From contig CM066733.1 in the NCBI GenBank assembly GCA_033961575.1, positions 67,020,921 through 67,084,920 on the forward strand: a stretch of 64,000 nt of DNA, given 5' to 3'. Shown here piece by piece: positions 36,812-48,800 of this stretch. The stretch comes from Aselliscus stoliczkanus (taxonomy: Eukaryota; Chordata; Mammalia; Chiroptera; Hipposideridae). A model generated the notes under the pieces. It ran no database searches. It was given only the letters and a program-made list of their open reading frames with translations, and was not told where the DNA came from. The translations under genes and the position numbers were made by a program. Numbering within the stretch: position 1 is the stretch's first letter; each line of letters starts with the position of its first letter.

Positions 36812-39800
36812 GTAATGAAAATATCTAGTTTATCATCCAGAAATCCTTATTAGAAATATCATCTGTTTATATAAAGGAGCATGTGAAGACAAAAGATCAG
36901 TTTTACTGCAAATTATAATAATTCATATCATTATGTGGGAGCTGTTGCAACATGATTTGTAAAAGTTCTCAGATAAAAATCGTTTACTTCAATTCTGAAA
37001 ATACTGATCAGAGAATTATTTGAGGGGAAGTAAGTCATAGGGCATTGCTAAGGTGTTTAAATAGGAAGAATAAGAACCAAGTGTACAAATTCTGCAGCAT
37101 TTGTAAAAAGACAAGGGAATCTGTCAGTTGGTGGAGGAGATTTTTATTAACAGAGAGACAAATTAATTTGGTAGGAATTAGCTTATTCCTACCACCATTT
37201 TGCCCATCCTTATAAAAAAATAAGTGAAGTAATCAAAAAATATTTCTGTTTTTTGGCATGTATTAGACAATGCCCCTATTTGTTTTGCAGGTTAAGTAGG
37301 TCACTGTTTCACTGGCAAACTGAGTAATGATTTCTTTAAAACGTTTTTTGATACCATATGAAATTCTGTTGTATATTATCACCATAGTCCAGGAATTGCT
37401 TTAGTAAATCCTTTGCCTGTGATACATACATATCCTTCTGCAGAATTGGGAAAATACCTTTTTTTTTTTATCTAGCAGAAGGTATAATACCTTCATGACA
37501 AAGTATTGCAAAAGTAATGTCTTTTTATCTGATGTTTAATTCTGTGCATGTGTGTGCACATGTCTTTTTCCTCTAGGTTAGAAAAACAGCGAAAAAAAAT
37601 AAAAGTCCTCCAAAGTGTCTGTCTTCTGAAGGTATTTCTTTTCTATATCTAGTTTAACCTTTCTTAAGCTACTTATATTCATGAAAAAATTATCAGCATC
37701 TTGTTTTTGAGTTCTGCAAAAGCAAAAAATAATAGTAATAAACAGCTACATTCTCATTTTTGCAAAAAGAAGTAGTACTGGTTAGTCAGGTGTTTTGGTC
37801 AATTGAAAAGATATTTTACTTACCACCTCTATCAAAAGACTGTGTAGGTTTCTAACTTGATAGGAACTAGAGGAAACCAAAGTGTCCCGCAGTCTGAATT
37901 CTTACTGGCCTGTGATATAAGACATACCTACTGATTGCTCTTCAAGACTACTGTGCTTCTGCTGTGCCACCACTGGACGGATTACTTTGGAACCACAAAC
38001 CAATTTTGTTTGTTGTAAATTAGTTTACAGTATTAACATCACTTCTTCAAGAAAGAATTCCCTACTCCTCACCCATAGCCTCTGGTTTTATACTTCCCTA
38101 GTGTACACTACTTTTGCTTTTGTAATGCTTTGCATTCTTATAACTATTTAATCTCCTCTCTCCAAAACTAATGTCTTATGTGAGCCAATAGTATATCTCC
38201 TTTGTTTATAAGTATATAAACAATAATATATCTCCTTGTAATAGAATAATTAACCTACTAAACACTCTTTGTGGTTTGGTTCATCTCTTTTGTTCCAGTT
38301 GCCATGCATCATTTGATAGAAATATATTTCTAGTCTTCTTAACGAAGCTCTTTAATTCAGGTCATTTCTCGAAATCAGAATTTTTTGTTGAATCCTAATA
38401 ATTGTAGCTTGGTTCTTAATTTAAAATTGTCTTGGGTTTGTATCTGCAATATCAGTTAATATTTTAGTTAACGTTACAATAGATATCATATTCAGATGAA
38501 ACACCTGGCATGTTATGGCTGTGCAGTAAAAAGGAAATTAAACAGTTTATATAGCTTTATAATATTTTGGTTCTCATAATTCCATGAGCTTTTTTGCCCC
38601 GACCGGCGGGGCATTCAACAGGGGCCGAGGGGCAGCCTTCTGAAAGGAGAAAATAGGAGGCGCGAAGAAATGGAGGCAAGACAGGGTTCTGATCAAGCCT
38701 CGTTTATTGAAGAACAGGAGGGGGCTTATATAGTCAAGGAACTGGAAGGGGAGGGAAGGAATGTAAAGGCGGGAGTTGCCAATAGCAACGGGACTAGAAG
38801 GGGAGGAGGAATACGCAAAGGCGGGAGTTGCCAATAGCAACGGGACTAGTGGGGGAGGAGGAATACGCAAAGGCGGGAGTTGCCAATAGCAACGGGACTA
38901 GTGGGGGAGGTAAAAAGAAAAAAGAAAAAGGGAGGGAGTACCGAAAGGAGGAAGCACTATGGCTGTAGGGGGTAACCTTATAGGGTTCTGCTGATCAGAA
39001 TGTGTTGCCAAGGTTTGTTTAGACTCTGAGCCAAACAATATCCTGTATGCAGTTGGGGGAAGGTACCTCATGCTCAGGCCCCAGCATCTCCTCCCTCTGT
39101 GTTTTAGAGGGTGGGCCTTAACCGAGTGGGAAAACAGTGGCCTGATTCCTCCCCAGGGGTCCGGCAGGGCCGAAAACCTTTGATGCCCTTGGTACCTTTT
39201 GTGGGAGGAAAGGCAGGGCAGAGAATATGAAAGGGTACCAACCTTTATGCAAATCAGGCATGTAATCAGGGAGATCTGAAGTTGGGTCTGTAAGGACCCT
39301 CCCTTGCAGTACTCAATAGCTGCAGCCAACTCGGTGCCCAGGGCTCGGAGGCCGGCATGTCTTCAGCCCACATGCCATCTAGATATCAATATATCGGGGC
39401 CTGGCTTGGGAGGTCCTTGTTCCTCGGCGTCTGCCATAGCCAACCGATGGTAATGAACATGAATGGGTTTGGCCAGAATGTTATCAATCTGCTGTTTGAT
39501 AAAATTTGTCAGCGTTTTCCATGCCCAAGGCCCGAAGGAAAGAATTAGGAGCAGTCCTAAAAGGGGGCTGAGAATAGGGAGGAGGTAAGGCAAGAGACCG
39601 TGAAACCCGGTCAGGAAGGGGTTTTCAAGGAGCTGTTTTTTGCGTTGGAGCAGGTCGTCCTGGAGCTTCTTGACCTTATCTCGGACTATGCCGGACTTGT
39701 TAGCGTAGAAGCAGCATCGTTCCTGCAGGGTCAAACAGATTCACACCTGTTCTGCAGTTAAAAAGTCAAGTCCCCGTCTGTTTTGCAAAACTACCTCAGC

Positions 39801-42800
39801 TAGTGAGTCAATTTGGTCCTGGAGATCACTAATGGTGCCAGACAGGGTGGTAACATCCTCAATAAGCTGGAGAGAGAGCTTTTGATAAGTGTGGATGGCT
39901 ATTCCCGTACCAGTGGCGCCGGCCGTCATCGCCGTGGTTATGCCCAGCCCCGCCATGAGGGGAATAAATGCGAGGGCTCGCTTTGACCGTCCTGGGAATA
40001 GATCAAGGGCCGGTACAGGGACCGGCTGGTCTCCAGGCAGAATGTCAATGTCAGGTAGGAGGAGGGCCTGGGCACAGAGACCAGACCAGTTAGCGGGGAG
40101 AGCCGTGAAGGCCAGGCTGTTACCACAGATAAAAACGTGTCGAGGGCCGGGACAAGCGGGGGAGGTAGAATTGATGATGGAGGTGCAATTTAAAGAAAAG
40201 AAACCAACATCAAGGGTGTCATTACTGGTGACGTTGGAAAACAGGCATGGACCATAGACCAAGCCCATGGGTTGAGTTCAGAAAGGGGATGAAATATTGC
40301 AGTTTGGGGAGTTAAAAGAGGGCTTGGACAAGTTACTAGGAAGGGCAAGGGGTATGGGAATCCCCATAGCTATGCATAGCCAGCAGTCCTGAGCCAGAGT
40401 AGGGTTACTGTTATTTAAAGCCTGTAGCGTGGAGTTGAGGATGGACATGGTGTTAAAGTCTAAGTCAGTGGGCTTATGTTTTGGGAGAATTAAGGGGTGA
40501 TACGCAAGGGACGGAAAGTGGGCAGCAGCAAGTTCCTCTAGGCGTTTTTCGACCAGGATTTGTCTTACTTGGTCAGAGGGGCCTCCTCCATCCGACAAGT
40601 GGATAGGGGGGCGTTGGGGCCAGCAGACAGTGTCTCCCACCTTTTTATTATGTCCGCAGCCGGCCTGACTGCGGTGAGAGACTCCCGAGGGGCTGGTGTA
40701 GTCGCCTTCACCCCCCGTGGATCCCCGAAAAGACGGGTCAGGATGGCTGTAAAATAAGTGACATTGTGTAACGTACATGTCTGTGCTGTAGCATAACAGG
40801 TACTATGGACGATTTGAGGGAGCGAGGCCCCAACAGTGGTACAGGCCGTTGGGCAGGGACCAGGGCGGCCTCCGACGCTAGGGATGACTGTGGGCTTGGG
40901 GACACAAACCCATCGGAAAGAGCTTGTATAGCCTCCGGTGACAGAGGGTTGTGACAATAGGTAGGCCAACTTAGAGCCACAGTCACTGTGAGTAAAGGAG
41001 GCACCAAGACCGTGGATGGTGCTGGTGGTACCGCCTCCACAGTCGCATGGCTTGCCGGCTAATTGTCGGTAGAGTTTTTCTCTGGACACAGGGGGGCCGA
41101 AACCCGCAGACACATATGAAGGCAGCAGGAGCGAGGATCCCAAAAGGAGGGTCAGGAGTAGCATCTGTAAAGGGGGAGAGGGAGGAAGCGTCTCAGGGAT
41201 CAGGTCCCTGGCGGTGGGGAGTTAGTGTTAGGGAGGTTGACAGGCTTAACTAGGCGAGCAGGCAACCAACGAGGGTTACATTCTTTGGTGTCATACACAC
41301 AGGCAGATCCTCGTGCCCAGATAAGGACCGGGTCAGGCCCATTCCATATTGCAGTGAGGGGGTCTCGCCACATAACCCTGGCATATTGGTGTTTAGTTTT
41401 TGGTGCCAAAGACGGTCAGCGGCAGAGTTGCCCTGATCATCAAGTTGTAGGAAATTGAGCACAAATAGGGCGTGATGAAGGGTGTTGCGGTAAGCGCCTT
41501 TAGTGGGATAAGCTGTGGAAGCCTTGAGCTTGGACAAGGTGTTTTTTAAGGTTTGATGCGCTCGTTCGACGATTCCCTGCCCCTGGGGGTTGTAAGGGAT
41601 GCCAGTGACATGGCAGATCTGAAATTGACCACAGAATTGTTTAAAAGCCTGGGAAGTATACCCGGGGCCATTGTCAGTCTTTATTTTTTGTGGTTTTCCC
41701 ATCACCGTGAGGCATTGAAGGACATGAGCTATAACATTTTTTGTGGCTTCCCCCGTATGAAGGCTAGCGAAAATGAAACCACTGTAAGTGTCAATAGTGA
41801 CATGAGCATATTTTAAAGACCCGAACTCCTCCGGGATGTGGGTAACGTCCATCTGCCAGATTTCGTTGGCGATAATCCCCCGGGGATTGACCCCTAAATG
41901 GGGTGTGGGCAGGAGGGTAACGCATCCTGGGCAGGCTTTGACTATTTCTCTAGCTTGATCCCTGGTGATTTTGTATAGGAGGCGAAGCGTGCGGGCATTA
42001 AGATGATGGAGCGCGTGACTTTGTTGAGCCCTTGTCAGAGGGTCAGTTAGGACCGGAAGGGCAAGACGGGTGCTGGCGTCTGCGAGGGCATTGCCCTGAG
42101 CCAGTGGGCCAGGAAGGTCTGAATGGGCCCGCAGATGGCCGATAAAAAAGGGGTGGTGGCGTTTGGTGATAAGCTGTTGGAGCTCGCAGAAAAGAGGGAC
42201 AGCGTTGCTGGAGGGTTTGATGTGGGGTACAGTTTCCAGAAGGGGCAGGGAAAAAGCAATGTAGGCACTGTCTGTATACAAGTTAAATGGGGTATCTTGT
42301 AGCTGAGTAAAGACTTGTAGTATGGCGAACAATTCTACGAGCTGCGCAGAATGATAGGGGGAGGGAACGGTAAAGGCTTGATTATTAATAATGTATGCAG
42401 CCCTGCCACCGGAGGAGCCATCAGTGAAAACCAGGGCGGCCGCCGGCAGGGGCTTGGAGCTTGTCACCTTAGGAAAGATAAAAGGGTGTAGCCGGGTGAA
42501 CTGGAGTAGCCTATCTGCAGGGTAGTGATTGTCTATGTCCCCCAGGAAGGAGGAAAGAACCACTGGCCAGTCATTTTCGTTTTGCATGAGCCACTGAATT
42601 TGGGTCTTAGTATAAGGGAGAATGATTTTGTCAGGATCTTTTCCAAAATGTTGTCGGCTTTTTTCTCTTCCTAATTGGATGATGTTAGCCGTCAGGGTGT
42701 AGTATGTGGTGAGAACCTTGTTGGGTGAGGAGGAGGGCAGATGGACCCAGAGCAGGGGGGCTCCTTGCCATAGTACTGCTGTGGGAGTATGGGGAGTGGC

Positions 42801-45800
42801 ACAGACAACCAGGGAGAACGACTGGTGATAGGATATACATGTGATTTGTTGGTTTTCAATAGCCGACTGGATTAGTTGAAGGGACTGTTGAGCCTCTCGA
42901 GTGAAATATCGGGGGGAGAGAGGGTCCGAATCGCCCTGGAGAAGGTCAAATAGGGGCTTTAATTGTGCTGTAGTTAGCTTAAGGTATGGCCTAAGCCAGT
43001 TGACGTCCCCCAGAAATTTTTGAAAATCATTAAGGGTATGTAGGTGAGATGTCTTTAATTGGATTTTTTGTGTGGTAATAGAGTTAGCGCGAAGCTCAAA
43101 GCCAAGGTAATAATAAGGGTCTGTTTGTTGGATTTTATTAGGGGCTATTTGAAGACCAAGCTGGGCAAGGTTTTTGGTGAGTTCCGTGGTGCATTGAAGA
43201 ACTTTATCTTGGGACGAACCAGCCAGGAGAATATCGTCCATATAATGGATGATATAGATATAAGGCCATCGGGCGCGGAGAGGGTCTATTGCTTGAGCCA
43301 CGAATTTTTGACACAGTGTGGGGCTGTTAGCCATACCTTGAGGAAGGACTTTCCACTGATAACGGGGCATGGGCCCTTTAAAGTTAACGACCGGGAGACT
43401 AAAGGCAAACCGTTCCCTATCTAAAGGATGAAGGGGAATGGTGAAAAAGCAATCCTTGAGGTCGATAATAATCTTTGAAAAGTCTGCTGGGATGGCAATG
43501 GGGGAGGAGACCTGGTTGAAGGGCCCCCATGGAAAACATGGTTTTGTTTACCTCACGGAGATCCTGGAGAAGCCTCCAGGTTCCAGTTTTTCTTAATCAC
43601 AAAGATAGGGGTATTCCACGGAGAGGTGGTAGGTTCAAGGTGGCCGGCCTTTAGCTGTTCCTGTACTAACTGCGTGGCGGCCGCGAGCTTTTCTGAGGTA
43701 AGTGGCCATTGATTTACCCATACAGGTTCATCCGATTTCCATCTTATTTTGTCTGCATGGGGTACAGGGAAGTCAATGGCCACTAGGCTAAATTTTGGTC
43801 GGGGTGGCCCAGGCCTGCCCGAGCGTGGTTTGGGCGGACCGTAATGGGCTGTTTAATGCCTTGTCCTGATTTGCCAAGCCCTTGTCCTGGGAGGAACCCG
43901 TGATTGAGCATCTGGTGGCCAACCACCTCATTTGGACTACACATAATAAGGTTCATCTGAGAAAGAATGTCGCGTCCCCAGAGATTGACTGGCAATCCAG
44001 GGACTATGTAGGGCCGTACATGGCCAGTATTGCCCTCTTTGTCAGTCCAGGTAAGGAGTCGGGTGCTCTGTTTGGGATTAGCGGATTGTCCTATGCCTTG
44101 AAGGTGAGTGAGGGCGACGGTGGTGGGCCACGAGGGGGCCACATGTGAGAGGCAATAACCGTGGCATCAGCCCCGGTGTCAATAAGACCCTCAAAGGCTT
44201 TACCGTCAAGGTGTAAGGTGAGTAGGGGCCTGTTAGGCGTAACCTGTTTAATCCAGTATGTGTCTGAGGATCCGAAGGCAGAATGTTGTCGGGAATGAGG
44301 AAGGTTAGGTAGGTTGGAGGAATTTAGAGGGAGTAGGACAAGTTGGGCGATTCTCTGGCCCTGTTGAATGGAGACCGGGCCACTGGGGGCCGAAACCGCG
44401 AGTGTGATGGTGCCTGTATAATCGTTGTCGACCACTCCCGGGACGACGTGGAGTCCGGCCAGGGCCGAGCTACCGCGTCCTAATATCAGGCCGAAAGTAA
44501 CCGGGGGCAAGGGGCCACGTGCATTAGTAGGAAGAAGCCTGATTCCCTGATCAGGGGTTAGTATTGTTGAGGTGGAGGACAAGAGGTCCAGTCCCGCACT
44601 CCCTGGGGTGGCCCGGCAGAGGGAAGTGACGGGGAGTTTGGGGAGGGGAACTGTGGAACAAACCGTGTCGCCCCTGGTGGCCCGGGGCCAGGGGCTGGCC
44701 CCGCAGGGAGTTTCCCGATGGGGGGGGGAATAGGGTTTCCTGAGATATCAGTCTTTGAATGACAATCTCTGGCCCAATGTTTACCGCGTTTGCAACGAGG
44801 GCAGACGGTGGAGGGAGGTTGACGAGATGGTCTATCTAAGGGGCAGTCGCGGACAAAATGGCCGGGCTGTTTACAATTGAAGCAAGATTTGTGATTACCT
44901 ATAGCAAGGTTTTTGAGGGCAGCCCCAATGGCAACACCTATGGCATGAGATGTCCCTACATTAGAACAGAGTTTGATGTACTCTGAGAGAGGTCTATCAC
45001 GATGGGAGCGAAGGGCATCCTGACAGGCAGAATTGGCATTTTCAAATGCAAGGTGTTTAATGAAGGCGCTCTCTGACTCCTCCTTGCCGATTAAGCGCTC
45101 AGCGGCTTCCGTTAAGCGGCTGATGAAATCACAGTAAGACTCGTCAGGTCCTTGATGAATCTTGGCTAGAGAGGTGCTGGCCGGTCCCTTACGGGGAAGT
45201 TTGCGCCAGGCCTTGAGGCCAGCGTTTTGGATCTGGGCCAATAAGCCAGGGGGGAAGGCAGCCTGAATTTCATTGGTGTTAAAGGCTCCTCGGCCGAGGA
45301 GTCGGTCCCTCGTCCAATTACGAGAGGACCGGGTCTGAGCATTACGCTCCGCCGTTCTTCGGCAATTTTCTGCGTACTCAGTACGCCATAAGACAAAATC
45401 GCCGCCAGACAAAGCAGCATGAGCTAAGGTATACCAATCATTAGGTGTTAGCCACCGGTCAGTAAGGCTCTCGAGCAAGGCAAGTGTAAAAGGGGCAGTC
45501 GGGCCATAAGTATGGACCGCGGATTTTAAGTCCTTAAGATATCTAATATTTAGGGGGCGGTATTTATGTTTACGTCCTGAAGTCTCTGAGGACTCAGCCT
45601 CCTCATCCGAAGGGGAGGGGTCTCGTTCTTCGGGCTCGTTATCGGACTCTTCCGCAATTACCTCCTCATGGGAGGCTTCAGGGTTAGGGGTGTCAGGGTC
45701 GGCCTCAGCGGCCTGCCTTCGAGTGACTGGAAAGGTGAAAACGGGCTTTTGTTTGGGAGATGGCCTTGTTGAATGTTGGGACGCAGGGGGAGCACCAGAG

Positions 45801-48800
45801 AGCGAGGCAAGTTCAGCCTCAAGAGCACGGAGTTCCTTGAGCAGGTTAAGGTGTTGGCGCTTTTCTTGAAGGGCCTCTCTGAGAGAGGCTATTTGTAAGG
45901 TTAGGGGGACATTTGTCTGGGCCCCTGGGGCAGTAAGGGGAGCGGATGGAGGGGTCAAATTAGTGACGGGAGTGTCCACGATAGAGGCAAAAAAAGGAGG
46001 TTGGTGAGGAGGCAAATATGGGGGTGGCTGAAAAGACGGGGCAACCTTGAAGGGGGGGTCCTCTTGATGGTAGCGGGCAGCCTCCTCATCGAGGGTGGCC
46101 TGGTCTTCGGGAGGGAGGACTGTGTCTGAGCCCGAAGAAAGGTTTTGTAAACAGGGATAAAGCCTTGTTGGTTGGTTTAATGACTCAGCCGGACTGGGGG
46201 CAGTAGGGGGCTTATTCTCTTGAGAAGGAATATCTATGCAAACCGACCCACAGGCAGACGGAGGACGAGAGGATTTCTTTAATAGGTTTTCCCCTGTTTT
46301 GAGTATCTCTTTAACATCTGGGTCGTGGGAATGTACTTGGAGGATATCATTAATGAGACTCCAATAAGTAAAGGCAGAAACGGGGACCTTTTCGGGCCCG
46401 AATGACTTATAAAAATCCTGGAGAGCGTTACCGACACGCTTCCAATAGCACACGTCTATCGTTCCCTCCTGGGGGAACCAGGGACAGATATTTGTCAGAA
46501 GACCGAAGAATTGGCGGAGGTCCTTTTTTCTAGCCTTAATTCCTCGCACCTTGAGGGATGACTTTAAACCCGAGAGGAAAAGTTCGTGTGAACTTGTTGT
46601 TTGGCCCATTGTTTTCTCCTCGGCCCTTCAAACACTCGAAAAAACACTCAGATGCCCGTTTGGCCGTGCCCCTCGCGGGACTAAATCTGTCTTGGCAAAA
46701 GCTCTGCGGTATAAGCCCCTGCACTGGTGGACTGGGGGCGACTCCGGAGAGTTCCGGAGTCGGCCACTCACAGCCCAGTCGCCGTTTAACCTTACGACAG
46801 AAACGGAACCGCAGATTAGGGCCCAATCAGATTCCGCGACCCGAAGTCTTGGAACCTCCACGCACTCACACAGACATACGACCGAGGAGACTATCACACC
46901 AATTTGTCATCCCAGAAACGTCTATTTTCTGTCAGTCTGCTCACCTTACTCAGATCAGGCTCACGGACCGGCTTTGTCCGTGGAGATCAGGAAAGAGTCA
47001 GACTCGCGGGTCAATACCACGCGGCAACTCAGCGGTGTGTCCGGCCGGACTTGAAGCAGACAGTCTTCCGGAGGGCATGCAGTCCTCTGGCCCCACGTTG
47101 GGCGCCAGAAATGCCCCGACCGGCGGGGCATTCAACAGGGGCCGAGGGGCAGCCTTCTGAAAGGAGAAAATAGGAGGCGCGAAGAAATGGAGGCAAGACA
47201 GGGTTCTGATCAAGCCTCGTTTATTGAAGAACAGGAGGGGGCTTATATAGTCAAGGAACTGGAAGGGGAGGGAAGGAATGTAAAGGCGGGAGTTGCCAAT
47301 AGCAACGGGACTAGAAGGGGAGGAGGAATACGCAAAGGCGGGAGTTGCCAATAGCAACGGGACTAGTGGGGGAGGAGGAATACGCAAAGGCGGGAGTTGC
47401 CAATAGCAACGGGACTAGTGGGGGAGGTAAAAAGAAAAAAGAAAAAGGGAGGGAGTACCGAAAGGAGGAAGCACTATGGCTGTAGGGGGTAACCTTATAG
47501 GGTTCTGCTGATCAGAATGTGTTGCCAAGGTTTGTTTAGACTCTGAGCCAAACAATATCCTGTATGCAGTTGGGGGAAGGTACCTCATGCTCAGGCCCCA
47601 GCACTTTTTTAGATAAATTTATACTTCAGTCACTTACTAAGTAAAAACATACAAACTGACCAAAGTCTCATTTCACCAGAGACAGGACAAACAGAGCATA
47701 CTACTTTAAAACAGATAAAGATAGTATCCAACAAGACAAACACCTGGCAGCCTCTTTCGAAGAGTAGAAGAGAACATTTGCAAATGATTATGGAGACAGT
47801 AATAATGTGAGTATGAGTTTTTCCTGTTTCACTCTTTTGATTTCTACTTTAGTGTTTCCTAGAGACAGTATCCCTTTAAAAGTTATCTATTTTATGGTGG
47901 TAGGATGTTTTTCTCTTTCAGAAAAAGACATATTTAATGTCTTTTAATGGCATTAGCCTTAGTGAAAAAGTCTTTGTTAATTTCAGAAACTTAGCATTCC
48001 ACCAGTGAAATAAAAATGAAGTCTATGTGGCTTGATCTGTCTAAACTTTTGACATGTTCTGTCAACAGAGACACTTTAGGAAGAAATTGAGTTCAAATTG
48101 ACACTATGTGGAAGTTAGCATGCCAGAGGGGTTACAAAGAAAATAAGACAGGATTCCGCCCTCAGGGAACTGAAATCCCATCAGAAGAGTCAGGAATATA
48201 AATTAATTACAACAATATAATATAAAAATGACTTTTGATTATACCTCTGCTTACAATGTATTTACTATCAAAGGAAGAGTAATTGATTCTGCCTGGCAAA
48301 TAATGAGACACACCTGAGAGAAATCAGAGAAATAAAGTAAACAGATTATATTAGTTGTGATACAAGCTATTGTAATATGTATTCAGTCCTTTTTTTTTTC
48401 TAGAACAATTTTGAGTAACAGTGGTACTCAAAAGGAACAAATTCAATATCATCTCAACTGCATAAAGAAAAGGTAATGTACAACTGAGAAAAGAAAAAAA
48501 AAGAAAAGGTAATATAGTTATGCAACAGAAAATGGTTAAAACATATTTAATAAAAGTCTAATAATCTGTTCCTATGTTGCCAAAACAGATATTTGTGGCA
48601 TATAAAAGTTTTTTATTTGGGTTTTTTGTTGTTGTTCTTGTTTTAAAAGGAAGAATTTGGAAATATATATATTCTACCCTAGGGCTGGCCAAGTGGCTCA
48701 GTTGGTTAAGAGCTCGCTCAAGAGTGTGAGCTGAGCTCTGAGGAACAGCAGTTCGATGCCCAGCCCGAGCTGAGCTGCCACTGAGCTGCCAACAGGTGGC

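Larger units (their letters stand above)
38595..47603 (-). mobile_element. Full-length endogenous betaretrovirus (type D-like), antisense in CENPQ intron 3
   Basis: A 9,009-bp provirus read on the minus strand. It has two 492-bp TG...CA LTRs, a primer-binding site, gag, pro, pol, env, and a polypurine tract. It is flanked by a 6-bp direct repeat CTTTTT (38589-38594 and 47604-47609), the duplication size usual for betaretroviruses. gag-pro-pol are betaretrovirus-like: dUTPase in pro, a G-patch after protease, YMDD in RT. env is gammaretrovirus-type (CWLC, CX6CC), the mosaic known from Mason-Pfizer-like type D viruses. gag is intact; pro, RT, integrase and env contain frameshifts and env has two stops, so this copy should not make virus. 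By eye the LTRs show no difference, which points to a very recent insertion. Confidence 0.96.

Noticed and set aside
38574..38870. Open frame in the provirus-sense strand of the LTR, like a superantigen gene
   Set aside because: It is made by the tandem U3 repeats and runs through U3, R and U5; no transmembrane or other family feature. Its equal presence in both LTRs only reflects LTR identity.
38765..38910. Regularly spaced repeats resembling a CRISPR array
   Set aside because: The units are direct tandem copies without unique spacers, inside a retroviral LTR in a mammal.
46551..47160. Plus-strand frames of 167 and 200 codons opposite the proviral leader and gag start
   Set aside because: Antisense shadows of a GC-rich leader; no signal peptide or domain, and no antisense gene such as HBZ is known for this group.
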